Assembly: GCF_000018865.1 (NCBI RefSeq)
Contig: NC_010175.1
Span: 5,194,542-5,258,541 of the forward strand
Direction of reading: 5' to 3'
DNA: 64,000 bases
Origin: Chloroflexus aurantiacus J-10-fl
GTDB taxonomy: Bacteria > Chloroflexota > Chloroflexia > Chloroflexales > Chloroflexaceae
A program made the translations under genes and the position numbers. Of this stretch, positions 35,001 to 44,708 are shown piece after piece (position 1 is the first letter of the stretch; every line of letters starts with the position of its first letter). Below the pieces are notes generated by a model. That model was given only the letters and a program-made list of their open reading frames with translations. It ran no database searches and was not told the origin of the DNA.

Positions 35001-37166
35001 ATGACACCAGCAACCCCTCCATCCGATACCCCTGAGTCGCGCTGGCCGGAATTAAGCACTGTAGCGGCAATTGACATACTTGATCAATTGCCTTTCGCAG
35101 TATGGATTGTCGATACCGGCTACCGTCTCGTCTACGCTAATCCGGCTTTCATTACTCAATCCCCACCAGACATACCTCGTCCAATTCGTACCGGTACACG
35201 AATGCTACCGGACGAAAGTGATGTCACTCAGCACCAGCGCTGGCAGCAGAGCTACCGGCGTGCGCTAGATGGCGAGCATGTCACAATAACCACCAACACG
35301 ACCACCTATCACCTGCAATTGATCACGATAGACCCGGTACGGCAGTGGATTCTCGGCTACGCCGGCACCTTTCCAACAACGGAACATGACACGCGCTTCC
35401 GGGCTGCGATTGAAACACTGCCTGATCCATTTGGCATGTATGAAGTCATTCGCAACCCGCGGAACCAGATTGTTGATGCACAAATCCTGGTTGTCAATGC
35501 GGCAATGTGTCAGATTACCGGGTATCGACGCGAAGAACTGCTCGGCCAGCGCATGCTCGATCTCTGGCCCGAATTTACCAACGACGGCACCTTTGCCAGT
35601 CTGCGTCACCTGGTTGAGTCAGGAGCACCGGTACGACGTACCACGACCCTCCTTGATCGTCATGGTGTGCAGCGGCATATCGAATTGCATGCCGGCAAGC
35701 TCGCCAATGGCTTTGTATCGATCTGGCGTGATATAACTGCTCAGCAGCAGCTCGATCAAAAGATACGACAGCAAGCCGAACTCCTTGATCAACTTGTTGA
35801 TGCCGTCATTGCGACCGATCTCGATTATGTCGTTACCAGTTGGAACCGTGGAGCCGAACGCATATACGGCTGGTCGGCCAGCGAAATGATTGGTCGGCGC
35901 TTAGGTGAACGTATTGAAACACGCTTCGCCGACACCAATTCCGAAGAGGCGACTGCAATTTTGTGGCAGAGCGGACGCTGGGAAGGTGAAGTGGAGCAAC
36001 GGCGACGCGATGGGCAGTATGTGCCGATCCATTCAATTGTCGTACTGATTCGTGATAAACAAGGCACACCCACCGGCATCGTGGCCGTCAACCGTGACAT
36101 CAGCGAGCGTCGTCATTTCGAGCAGTTACTGATGAAAGCCAATCAGCGCCTCGAACAAGCCATCGTCGAAGCCCGCCGCCAGACCGCCGAAATCATGATG
36201 GTTAACGAATTACACGACCTCTTGCAGGTTTGTCAGACCGCAACGGAAGCGGCGGAGGTCATCTCCTTCAGCCTGCAACGCATCTTTCCACGCCAGAGTG
36301 GGTATCTGATGGTACGTCAGGCCGGAACGGCCAATCTCAATTTACTGGCCCAATGGGGCGAAGCAGACCTTGCACCGGCAACCATGACCATCGATGAATG
36401 TTGGGCGCTACGCCGGGGATTAATCCATCGCACCTGTACCAATGCAGGCATTCGCTGCCCACATATTCACAGCAACACCCCGGCCTGCACCTCCTGTATC
36501 CCTCTTGTTGTGCAGAGTGAAATTTACGGTCTGTTGCACATTGCCGGCGAGGAACTACCACGAAGCGAACTGATTGTTATGACCGGCGATACGATTAAAC
36601 TGGCGTTGTCCAACCTCGAACTGAGAGCCACCCTGCGTGAGCAGGCGATCATCGATCCGCTGACCGGCCTCTACAATCGCCGCTATCTGGAGAGCAGTCT
36701 GCCACGGGAACTCCACCGGGCGCAGCGCGAGCAGTTACCGCTGACGATAGCGATGATTGATATTGATCATTTTAAGCAATTCAACGATACGTATGGCCAC
36801 GACGCCGGCGACGTTCTCTTGCGCGAACTGGCCGTAATTTTTCGCGAGCATCTGCGTCAAAGCGACCTGGCCTGCCGTTACGGTGGCGAGGAATTTGTCC
36901 TGATACTACCGGGAGTCAATCGGGAAACTGCCCGTACTCGCTTACAGCAACTCGCCAATACGGTACAGCAGCGCCGAATCACGTTCGCCAACCAACTGAT
37001 AGGACCGGTGACCATATCGATTGGCTACATTACGTATGAGAGAGGTGAGTATCACATCACCACCCTCATCCAAAGCGCCGACGCCGCGCTTTATGCAGCC
37101 AAGCGCGGCGGACGCAATCGCGTGATTGATTTTGCCGATCTACCGCCCGACCAGGGGGATGAATGA
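35001..37166 (+). CDS. PAS-PAS-PAS-GAF diguanylate cyclase
   Basis: A 721-residue cytoplasmic signalling enzyme that makes cyclic di-GMP. Domains in order: three PAS-like folds (about 24-130, 130-245, 255-375), a Cys-rich GAF-like domain (about 395-535, with several Cys in CPHIHSNTPACTSC) and a GGDEF domain (about 545-710). The active site is intact, GGEEF at 628-632, and an RQSD I-site lies five residues before it, so product inhibition is expected. GGAGAGCGCG precedes the ATG. The cysteines in the GAF domain suggest redox or metal sensing, which is inference. No phosphodiesterase or PilZ gene is close. Its end overlaps the beta-helix gene on the other strand by 27 bases. Confidence 0.93.
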   Translation: MTPATPPSDTPESRWPELSTVAAIDILDQLPFAVWIVDTGYRLVYANPAFITQSPPDIPRPIRTGTRMLPDESDVTQHQRWQQSYRRALDGEHVTITTNTTTYHLQLITIDPVRQWILGYAGTFPTTEHDTRFRAAIETLPDPFGMYEVIRNPRNQIVDAQILVVNAAMCQITGYRREELLGQRMLDLWPEFTNDGTFASLRHLVESGAPVRRTTTLLDRHGVQRHIELHAGKLANGFVSIWRDITAQQQLDQKIRQQAELLDQLVDAVIATDLDYVVTSWNRGAERIYGWSASEMIGRRLGERIETRFADTNSEEATAILWQSGRWEGEVEQRRRDGQYVPIHSIVVLIRDKQGTPTGIVAVNRDISERRHFEQLLMKANQRLEQAIVEARRQTAEIMMVNELHDLLQVCQTATEAAEVISFSLQRIFPRQSGYLMVRQAGTANLNLLAQWGEADLAPATMTIDECWALRRGLIHRTCTNAGIRCPHIHSNTPACTSCIPLVVQSEIYGLLHIAGEELPRSELIVMTGDTIKLALSNLELRATLREQAIIDPLTGLYNRRYLESSLPRELHRAQREQLPLTIAMIDIDHFKQFNDTYGHDAGDVLLRELAVIFREHLRQSDLACRYGGEEFVLILPGVNRETARTRLQQLANTVQQRRITFANQLIGPVTISIGYITYERGEYHITTLIQSADAALYAAKRGGRNRVIDFADLPPDQGDE

Positions 37167-38912
37167 CTTGATGGGGGACTGCGTCACGGTGACTCCCACC
37201 CCATTACTGAAATCACTACATACCAGCTCATTGCAGGCACGCAGGCGTAACGTATACTGCCCCTGATCGAGCAACACACTGTTGTTGAGTAACTGCAACA
37301 TCCAGACCACACCATCAGAGCGTCGTGCTTCCACGTCGTAGCGCACAGCACCATTGACCGGCGTAAACGAGAGCTGGACAAGCGGCCCACCATTACTGTT
37401 CAAACCAAGTAATGTCGGTGGTTCGAGACTGGCAGATGGGGCAGCCGAGCCATACTCGAACGCACCGAGATCACAGGCACCAACCCGCGGGGCACCGCGT
37501 TGATCGGTCGGCGGACAACTGGCACCGGCGTTGATCGCCGGACTACCGGCCTGCAAGGCAAGCGTGGGCATCGGGCCGCCGTGAGCGGCAACCGCTGTAT
37601 CAACTCGCGGATCGGCCTGCGTAATCCCGGAAATACAGGCCCGGCCAACCGGACTCTGCAAATTACGACTACCGCGAAACGTGCCGAAGCATTGCACCGA
37701 GTCGTGAGAACTGCCGATACGATTGGCACCCACAATCACATTTCGCAACTCAACATCGGCACTGTTGTTAGAGGTATTGTAGATACCGCCACCCAGTCGA
37801 TCAGCGTAATTATGCGCCACAGTCACATTGACGACCGTTGCCTGACCACCACTGAAGTAAAGACCGCCACCGTTCCCTTTATCGGCATTCGGCGCATCGG
37901 CCCGATTACCGACGACGGTCAAATTGCTCAACAAAGCAGTATTCCAGCCCGCATGGAATGTCGATTGTGCGACCAGAACTGCTCCGCCAATATCTTCAGA
38001 GCGGTTATTCACGAACGTTGAGTCGCGTAGGGTTAATGGGCCATTATGGTGAACCAGAGCACCACCACTGGCCCGGCCATTACTGTTGAGGTACACCACA
38101 TTATCGGCAAAAAAGCTACGTTCAATTTCAGAGCGATCAGGATGGTAGAGGTATGAATACACCGCACCACCAAAGTTACGCGCCTTATTGCCGATAAAGA
38201 TACTGTCCCGAATCAGAATTTGTCCACCAACATCGCGCGGGCCGGCCCCGTCGTTGTAGATGGCACCACCGAAGCCAAAATTCGCTACCACACCGCCGTG
38301 CGAACTATCGTTATTCCGAAATATCGAGCGCAGCACGGTGATCGGACAACGCAGGTTATAGATGGCACCACCGTTAATACCCCGATTATTCTCGAACAAA
38401 CTATCTTCGATGTGTAACTGGCCGAAGTGCATCGAAATTGCTCCACCGCCCTCTTCATCAGTGCCGGCAGTGCTATCGTTGTTACGGAAAATACTGTTGT
38501 AAATGAAGACGCGGGAGTTGAGACCGGCGGAACGGATCGCGCCACCTTCCACACTTCGCCCATTAACCAGGGTCAGATTACGAATGGTGAGGGTCACATC
38601 GTACAGCCAGATAATCCGGGTACGCCCACCACCACTCAGCGTCACCCGGCCACCCTGTTGAGGGCCACCGCCGTCGATCTCAGTATCCTGACGTAACTCT
38701 AATTGGCTGGAGAGGGTAATAGTGACAGGTTGAGGGCCACAGTTGAAGGTGATACGACCGCCGCCGGCTACAGCAGCCCGTAGTGCGGCTTCGGTACAGC
38801 TCGCTGGAGTACCATTACCAACGACGCCAGCAGCTCGAACGGGTGTTGCTGTCCAGATGAGCAGGATGCTAAGGGCGATCAGCCAGCGTACCGAATATGA
38901 AATTTTCGTCAT
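37140..38912 (-). CDS. Exported right-handed beta-helix surface protein
   Basis: A 590-residue secreted protein. A signal peptide covers residues 1-28 (MTKISYSVRWLIALSILLIW, then TATPVRAAG). Repeats of the polymorphic-outer-membrane/choice-of-anchor type follow (GGAIRS, GGAISMHFG, NGGAIYN, GGAVYSY, GGALVHHNG, GGAVLVAQS, GGGLYFSGG, GGGIYNTS) through about residue 430, indicating a right-handed parallel beta-helix. A fibronectin III-like domain follows (PTLLGLNSNGG...YDVEARRSDG). The C terminus ends SPIKSFIPLVGR, the same kind of tail as the kelch protein at 26386-28995. The start at 38912 follows GAGGTAGGG. Confidence 0.85.
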   Translation of the reverse strand: MTKISYSVRWLIALSILLIWTATPVRAAGVVGNGTPASCTEAALRAAVAGGGRITFNCGPQPVTITLSSQLELRQDTEIDGGGPQQGGRVTLSGGGRTRIIWLYDVTLTIRNLTLVNGRSVEGGAIRSAGLNSRVFIYNSIFRNNDSTAGTDEEGGGAISMHFGQLHIEDSLFENNRGINGGAIYNLRCPITVLRSIFRNNDSSHGGVVANFGFGGAIYNDGAGPRDVGGQILIRDSIFIGNKARNFGGAVYSYLYHPDRSEIERSFFADNVVYLNSNGRASGGALVHHNGPLTLRDSTFVNNRSEDIGGAVLVAQSTFHAGWNTALLSNLTVVGNRADAPNADKGNGGGLYFSGGQATVVNVTVAHNYADRLGGGIYNTSNNSADVELRNVIVGANRIGSSHDSVQCFGTFRGSRNLQSPVGRACISGITQADPRVDTAVAAHGGPMPTLALQAGSPAINAGASCPPTDQRGAPRVGACDLGAFEYGSAAPSASLEPPTLLGLNSNGGPLVQLSFTPVNGAVRYDVEARRSDGVVWMLQLLNNSVLLDQGQYTLRLRACNELVCSDFSNGVGVTVTQSPIKSFIPLVGR

Positions 38913-39142
38913 TGTAAACCCTACCTCGTTGGTGTGAGATGAAGTTTCGTTCATCTTGAAGATAACCAGTATGTTCAGGCAGGTCTACATGACTTTTTGG
39001 CTATATATGCATATAGGACTGGGGGGTAGAAAGGGGGTACTTGATGACAAAATAGTAATGTAGCTTTCATCTCTCACGTGCAGGGCACGAAGAGAGGATT
39101 TGTCAAAGGCAGAATAGAACCTATTTCAAAAAACATCTACTA

Positions 39143-39478
39143 GAAGTTATCTCATTCATTGCCGAGCGACTCAAGGATCACGAGAGAACACCCTGGATCC
39201 ACGTAACCAGCCGGATCAACGGCATGCTACGCACCGGATCGTGAGCACGGCTGGCGCGGCAGCATGGCTGCCGCACTCCAAACGCTGCGTCACGCGCATG
39301 ACAGGCAGGTAAGGCACCCCATCCAACGAGCGAGGGCACTGGCGATGGTCGTCAGCCTGCCTCGCTTTACATACCGGCAGCCTGGACGCAGGACAAACTA
39401 TCATTAGTCATTGGCAAGCGTCCATGCACCTGTGTAATGGTCGGGTAGCTGACAGTACAACTTTTATGAAATAAGTTC
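39143..39478 (-). repeat. 336-bp interspersed element with terminal inverted repeats, copy 2
   Basis: Inverse-oriented partner of 2829-3164, same length. On the + strand it begins GAAGTTATCTCA and ends TGAAATAAGTTC; these ends are inverted repeats matching at 10 of 12 bases. The central GCGGCAGCATGGCTGCCGC hairpin is at about 39259-39277. Many differences from copy 1 are transitions, which suggests two old copies diverging independently. Flanks show no clear target-site duplication. Confidence 0.75.
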
Positions 39479-39650
39479 CAGACACCCGCACCACAGATGA
39501 TGTACGTCACTACTGCTACTCACCTGCTGCCACAACTGAGAAGCGTTGGTGAAATTACAACTCGTGGAGTAAATTGCTAACCAATCATTACCTGACCTAA
39601 CGAGATCCGTAGGAACTGGTTTCGTAAGAGCGGATTCCGCAGGGGCAGAC

Positions 39651-39685
39651 TCCGTAGGGGCGGGTTCTGAACCCGCCCCTACGGA
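39651..39685. repeat. Long palindrome (GGGGCGGGTTC arms)
   Basis: A 17-bp perfect stem (39651-39667 with 39669-39685) with a single T in the middle. Same arms as 12757-12789. A degenerate half-copy (CCGCAGGGGCAGAC) lies just before it. Confidence 0.85.
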
Positions 39686-39805
39686 ATTGCGTGTATCACA
39701 GTTCTGGAGCGCAGAAGCCGGAATTCCGCACCCACTACGCTCAACACCACATACGTGTGTTACCGATCAGACAACCGGCCCCTATCCACTCCAGGCAAAC
39801 CATAT

Positions 39806-42800
39806 CTAATCATCACCGCGCTGATCCATCTCTGCACGTTCGAGCGCGCTGCCGATACTGAAGTACTTCGCTTCTGGATGATGCACGACGATGGCAGCCG
39901 TACTCTGCTCAGGCACCAACTGGAAGGCTTCGGTCAGCGTTACCCCGATCTCTTCGCCGGGCAGAATCTGCCAGAGTTTGGCATGCTCGGCCAGATCGGG
40001 ACAGGCCGGATAGCCCCACGAGTAGCGCTTGCCACGCCGTTCATCAAGGCCCAGGCCCTGGCGGATGATGCGGTTGGTGTACTCTGCCAGCGCCTCGGCC
40101 AGGCTGACACCCAGGCCATGGATGTAGTAGCTACGGCTGTAGTCACCGCGTTGTTGCAGGGTTTCAACCAGCTCATCAACCGCGCTACCCATGGTAACAA
40201 TTTGGAATGCCGCCAGATCGTACTCGCCACTCTCTACACTGCGGAAGTAGTCGCTGATGCAGAGCCGTTCACGGGCGGGTTGGCGCGGAAAGACGAAGCG
40301 CGTCAGTTCCCGACGGCGATCTGCCGGATCGTAGACAATCAATTCCAGCCCATCACTTTGCACCGGGAAGTAGCCGTAGATGACACGCGGCTGAAGCCAG
40401 CCATCGCGCTCGGCTTCAGCGATCAGCTCCCGGACTTTTTGATCAAACTCGGTGCGCAGGCGCTCCCACTCGGCGCCTTTGGCGTTCTTTGCCCCCCACT
40501 GTAAGCGATACAGGCTGTTGCGGTCGAGGCACTCCACAACGTCGCTCAGGCGAATACGGCTGGTTGCCCGCCATCCCCAGAACGGAGGTACCGGTACCGG
40601 TACGTCGGTGCGCACAGCCGACCGCACACCATCGGCACTGGCTTTTGCCGCTTCACCCAATTCGGTGAGCGCGACCCGACCGGTTACGCGCCGGTGAAGC
40701 ACATTCGCCGCCTCGCGGATCGTCTGCTCGATAAACTGTTCGCGTGTCGCCGGATCGCTCAGGCGATCCATCGTCTCCAATCCCTCGAACGCATCTTTGC
40801 AGTAGAAGACCCCGGCAGGATACGGCTCTTCATCATCAACGAAGGTGATCCGCTGACCGTACTGACGATTGATCGCCGCTCCACCCACCAGAACCGGAAT
40901 GTGAATTCCACGGCGGTACAGCTCCTGGACACAGAGCGGCATCTGCTTACTGGTACTCACCAGCAGCGCCGAGAGACCGATAGCGTCGGCCTGTACTTCG
41001 AGCGCTTTCTCGATGATCGTATTAATCGGTACCTGCTTACCGAGATCGTAGACCGTGTAGCCGTTGTTCGAGAGGATGGTGTAGACCAGATTCTTGCCAA
41101 TGTCGTGAACGTCGCCGTACACGGTGGCAAGCACCACCTTCCCTTTGCTTGCGCCTTCGATCCGATCAAGGTAGCGTTCAAGGCGGGCAACCGCCTTCTT
41201 CATCGCTTCGGCACTCTGCAAGACAAACGGCAGGATGAGCTGACCAGCCCCGAACAGATCGCCAACTTCTTTCATAGCCGGCAGCAAAACCGTATTCAGC
41301 ACATCAACCGCAGCCTGCCCTTGCGGTGAGGTACCGTGTTCGTTACGTAGCGCTGCCGCCGGATCGCTCAAGCGCAAACCGCTCGCCTGCAAGCGTTGAT
41401 CAACCGCCTGATCGATATCGTCTTCAATGCCTTCCTTCTTACGATGCAGGATTTTCCAATGCAGGCGCTGATCAACCGTCATCGCAGCAGTTGGGTCTTC
41501 GCGTTCATTATCCTGCGAAGCCGCATGCTGCTCGAAATAGGCGATAAAGCGTGCCAGGGCATCTTCGCGGCGAGCAAAGATCAGGTCTTCGCACACTTCG
41601 CGCTGAGCCGGATCGATCTCGGCATACGGGGTGACATGCGCCGGATTGATGATCGCGGTATCCAATCCGGCAGCCACAGCGTGATAGAGAAAGACCGAAT
41701 TGAGCGCAGCACGGGCATGCGGGGCAACACCGAAGCTCAGGTTGCTGACACCAAGCGTGGTGAAACAGCCGGGAATCCGCTGCTTGACCAGGCGAATCCC
41801 TTCCAGCGTTTCGATGGCCGAATAGCGCAACTCTTCCTGACCGGTCGTAATCGGGAAGGTCAGCACATCAAACACCAGCGCTTCGGCGGGAATACCGTAT
41901 TCCTCTTGAGCGATGCGGGCGATGCGTTCGGCAATGGCGACCTTGCGTTCAGCAGTGTGGGCCATGCCCTCCTCATCGATGGTCATCGCGATCACGGCTG
42001 CGCCGTAGCGGGCTGCCAGTGGCAACACCTTATCAATCTTAGCGCCACGCCCGCCTTCAAGCGAGACCGAGTTGATCAGTGCACGACCGGGATAGATCGA
42101 CAAGGCTGCTTCGAGAACATCGGCCTCGGTAGTGTCAATGACCAGCGGTAGCTCGATGTTGAGCGTCAGCTTTTTGATCAGGCGCGTCATCTGCTCTTTT
42201 TCGTCATTGCGCTCGGTCATGGCTACACAGACATCGAGCATATGCGCGCCACTCTCAACCTGTTCACGGGCGACTTCCAGAGCGCCATCGTAATCATCAC
42301 GCAGCAGTAAGCGCTTCACCTTCCGTGAACCGAGCGTATTCAGGCGCTCGCCGATCATGGTCAGGGTTGCGTCCTGGCGTAATGCGGCAGCCCGAATCCC
42401 CGAACTCACGCTCGGAATATACTCAACCTGCCGCTGCTTCGGGCGCGGTGCGTCACCCAATATCTGGCGCAAGCGGGCAATGTGGGCAGGACGGGTACCA
42501 CAGCAACCGCCGACCACAGCGACTCCATACTCACGCACAAACTCACCCAGAATAGCCGCAAACGGCTCCGGCTCCATTGGATAGACCGTGCGGCCATCGA
42601 CCTCTAGCGGTAAGCCGGCGTTCGGGATACACGAGATCGGTTTGCGCGAGTGGGTAGTGAGATACTGAATGGCCGCCCGCATATGTTCGGGGCCGGTGCT
42701 GCAATTCAACCCGATCACATCAACCGGCATTGCTTCGAGCGTCGCGATCATAGCCGGCACATCAGTACCGAGCAACATACGGCCCGACAGATCGAGAAAC

Positions 42801-43399
42801 ACCTGAGCCTGCACTGCAATATCGGGTCGCTGAAGATCAATCTTCGCCCGCCGAATGCCGTCGAGAGCAGCTTTGACCTCAAGAATATCAACACTTGTCT
42901 CGACCAGCAGCAGATCAACACCACCCTCGATCAAACCGATTGCCTGCTCGTAGTAAATATCCGACAGCTCGGCGAACGTAATATCACTCAGCGCCGGATC
43001 GTCGGAAGAGGGCAACTTACCGGTTGGCCCCATCGAACCGGCAACATAGCGTGGCCGACCATCACGAGCGGCGAACCGATCAGCAACACGACGGGCCAAC
43101 GCGGCAGCCGCCCGATTGATCTCGACCGTGCGTTCGCCCAACCCCCATTCGGCCAGTCGTGGCCGGGTGCTCTGGAACGTACACGTCTCAAGCACATCAC
43201 AGCCGGCCTCAAGAAAAGAGGTATGGATCGCCTCGATCACATCAGGGCGCGTGATCACCAGATAATCACGGCAACCAAACGTTGCTTCGCCCCCGTAATC
43301 AGCGGCTGTCAGATCGAAGGTATCAATCGAGGTCCCCATGGCCCCGTCGAAAATCAAAACCCGTTCGGCTAACGCCTGAAGATAGGTTGGTCGACTCAC
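39806..43399 (-). CDS. metH: Cobalamin-dependent methionine synthase
   Basis: A 1197-residue enzyme that moves a methyl group from methyltetrahydrofolate through cobalamin to homocysteine. All four modules are present. The homocysteine domain (1-310) has zinc ligands Cys233 and Cys299-Cys300 in LNCSTGPEH and GGCCGTRP. The pterin domain starts at MIGERLNTLGSRK near 343. The cobalamin domain has the DVHDIGKN motif near 765 and the SALLVSTSKQM loop. The reactivation domain runs from about 880 to the end (YGYFPVQSDG near 1055). It starts with GTG at 43399, with GAGG five bases upstream. No B12 riboswitch is evident in the 268 bases upstream. Chloroflexus makes or imports B12, so a B12-dependent enzyme fits. 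Confidence 0.97.
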   Translation of the reverse strand: MSRPTYLQALAERVLIFDGAMGTSIDTFDLTAADYGGEATFGCRDYLVITRPDVIEAIHTSFLEAGCDVLETCTFQSTRPRLAEWGLGERTVEINRAAAALARRVADRFAARDGRPRYVAGSMGPTGKLPSSDDPALSDITFAELSDIYYEQAIGLIEGGVDLLLVETSVDILEVKAALDGIRRAKIDLQRPDIAVQAQVFLDLSGRMLLGTDVPAMIATLEAMPVDVIGLNCSTGPEHMRAAIQYLTTHSRKPISCIPNAGLPLEVDGRTVYPMEPEPFAAILGEFVREYGVAVVGGCCGTRPAHIARLRQILGDAPRPKQRQVEYIPSVSSGIRAAALRQDATLTMIGERLNTLGSRKVKRLLLRDDYDGALEVAREQVESGAHMLDVCVAMTERNDEKEQMTRLIKKLTLNIELPLVIDTTEADVLEAALSIYPGRALINSVSLEGGRGAKIDKVLPLAARYGAAVIAMTIDEEGMAHTAERKVAIAERIARIAQEEYGIPAEALVFDVLTFPITTGQEELRYSAIETLEGIRLVKQRIPGCFTTLGVSNLSFGVAPHARAALNSVFLYHAVAAGLDTAIINPAHVTPYAEIDPAQREVCEDLIFARREDALARFIAYFEQHAASQDNEREDPTAAMTVDQRLHWKILHRKKEGIEDDIDQAVDQRLQASGLRLSDPAAALRNEHGTSPQGQAAVDVLNTVLLPAMKEVGDLFGAGQLILPFVLQSAEAMKKAVARLERYLDRIEGASKGKVVLATVYGDVHDIGKNLVYTILSNNGYTVYDLGKQVPINTIIEKALEVQADAIGLSALLVSTSKQMPLCVQELYRRGIHIPVLVGGAAINRQYGQRITFVDDEEPYPAGVFYCKDAFEGLETMDRLSDPATREQFIEQTIREAANVLHRRVTGRVALTELGEAAKASADGVRSAVRTDVPVPVPPFWGWRATSRIRLSDVVECLDRNSLYRLQWGAKNAKGAEWERLRTEFDQKVRELIAEAERDGWLQPRVIYGYFPVQSDGLELIVYDPADRRRELTRFVFPRQPARERLCISDYFRSVESGEYDLAAFQIVTMGSAVDELVETLQQRGDYSRSYYIHGLGVSLAEALAEYTNRIIRQGLGLDERRGKRYSWGYPACPDLAEHAKLWQILPGEEIGVTLTEAFQLVPEQSTAAIVVHHPEAKYFSIGSALERAEMDQRGDD

Positions 43400-43441
43400 A
43401 GTTGCCTCACCTGGAATACATAACTGTTGCCAGACTCACAC

Positions 43442-43481
43442 ACGAGCGCCGGCGATGATTGATCAAAGCGCCGGCGCTCGT
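43442..43481 (-). terminator. GC-rich hairpin between phoU and metH
   Basis: A 13-bp stem (43442-43454 with 43469-43481, ACGAGCGCCGGCG) and a 14-base loop. It lies about 190 bases beyond the phoU stop and 43 bases before the metH start, so it could end phoU transcription or act in the metH leader. Confidence 0.5.
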
Positions 43482-43667
43482 CACATCTACTAGCAATAAT
43501 ACTCGATATGCAGCAGGATTTCAAAGGGATGCGGGCCAGTCAACCCGTAGCGACATTCATCAATGAGTGTGCCTGTGTCACAGCGCGTACCTGCCGGGGT
43601 GAGAGTAGCCCATACGCTTCATCAACGGCCACTCCTCACCACTATCACCAGACATGAAGGATCGACT

Positions 43668-44327
43668 TCAATTCAATGTTGTCTGACTGTTCGTCGCCAG
43701 ATAGATCACACGCTCGCCGATATTTGTCGCCCGATCAGCAGTTCGCTCCAGCGCATGCACCATATCGAGGAGATCGAGCGCTGCCTCAAAGCGATCCGGG
43801 TCTTGACGCGCCTCGGCAATGATCAACTCGCGGAGGGTGTCTTCCAGTTCATCAACCCGCTCATCGTGGGCAGTCAGCGAGCGAGCCAGATCAGCGTCCT
43901 GCCGCAAAAACGCCTCCAGGCTGGTATTCAACATTTGCAGTGCCAACTGCGCCATCTCGTGAATCTGGGGAGGTGGCGGAATGAAGACTGCACGCCGCGA
44001 AGCCCGCCGGACCCGCTTGGCAATGCTATTCGCGTAATCACCAATCCGCTCAAGCTCACTGGCAATCGCCGACACCACACTGGTGAGACGCAAATCAGAA
44101 GCTACTACCGGCTGTTGGGTGGCCAGCACGTGAATCACACTCTCTTCGAGCGCACGCCAGGCATCATCAATCTGCCGATCATCGTTGATAATCTGCGCCG
44201 CAGCCGTCGAGTCCCACGTCTCCAGACAGCGAATCGCCCGCAGCAACTGCTGCTCGACCATACTGAACATCCGCAGCAAATCTTCGCGCAGGGCACTGAT
44301 CTGCCGAATATATCGCTCGCGCACCAT
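43668..44327 (-). CDS. phoU: PhoU-like phosphate regulator
   Basis: A 219-residue all-helical protein of the PhoU family, which dampens phosphate uptake by the Pst transporter and signals to the PhoR kinase. Two three-helix bundles are visible with the repeated pattern SAIASELERIGDYANSIAKRV and LDMVHALERTADRATNIGERV, each holding the family's E-R-x-x-D-x-A-x-x-I metal-site motif. GGAGGG precedes the ATG. No pst genes are nearby, so phoU stands alone here. Confidence 0.93.
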   Translation of the reverse strand: MVRERYIRQISALREDLLRMFSMVEQQLLRAIRCLETWDSTAAAQIINDDRQIDDAWRALEESVIHVLATQQPVVASDLRLTSVVSAIASELERIGDYANSIAKRVRRASRRAVFIPPPPQIHEMAQLALQMLNTSLEAFLRQDADLARSLTAHDERVDELEDTLRELIIAEARQDPDRFEAALDLLDMVHALERTADRATNIGERVIYLATNSQTTLN

Positions 44328-44459
44328 GTGTGTATCCCTCCCTCAGCCTGGTATGGCTCGATGTCACGTATACCTGTACCACCACGTTGGACAAGCCGGT
44401 CCTGAACAGTCCAGGATGCTTTCATTATACTTGAAACCTCATCAGTGTGGCGTGGGATA

Positions 44460-44557
44460 GGAGATAGAAGATAGGAGATAGAAGATAGGAGATAGGAAGT
44501 AGGAGGTAGGAAGTAGGAGGTAGGAGATAGGAGATAGAGGATAGGAGATAGGAGGTA
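44460..44557 (+). repeat. 14-unit heptamer array, GGAGATA type
   Basis: Exactly 14 tandem 7-base units with no interruption. Units are variants of GGAGATA: GGAGATA six times, GAAGATA twice, GGAGGTA three times, GGAAGTA twice, GAGGATA once. The top strand is all purine except one T per unit, in a fixed phase. It lies between the divergent phoU and isochorismatase genes, ending about 90 bases before the latter's promoter. Confidence 0.92.
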
Positions 44558-44644
44558 GTTGACAGGTTCATGCGCGGGAAAGATGTCTGTGCTACAGGGT
44601 TTTTGTCTACCGATCTCTTCGCTCAGTCCCCCAACAATCTCCCC

Positions 44645-44673
44645 TTGACGGGGTGATCAAAGCGTGGTACAAT
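44645..44673 (+). promoter_or_regulatory. Strong sigma-70-like promoter for the isochorismatase gene
   Basis: TTGACG (44645-44650) and TACAAT (44668-44673) with an ideal 17-base spacer, 36 bases before the ATG at 44709. One of the best consensus promoters in the window. A second TTGACA at 44559-44564, right after the heptamer array, has no matching -10. Confidence 0.75.
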
Positions 44674-44708
44674 AGTGTCAGTTTTACACCAAAGAAAGGA
44701 GGCGAGTC

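Larger units (their letters stand above)
38913..39805. other. Gene-free repeat region upstream of the beta-helix gene
   Basis: A gap of about 890 bases. It contains the second full copy of the 336-bp element (39143-39478), a stray GAACCTATTTCA end-like sequence at 39117-39128, the palindrome at 39651-39685, and AT-rich sequence near the beta-helix promoter. I see no gene. Confidence 0.7.

Noticed and set aside
43400..43667. Possible cobalamin riboswitch before metH
   Set aside because: I could not find the B12-box pattern or its helices; only a GC-rich hairpin is present.
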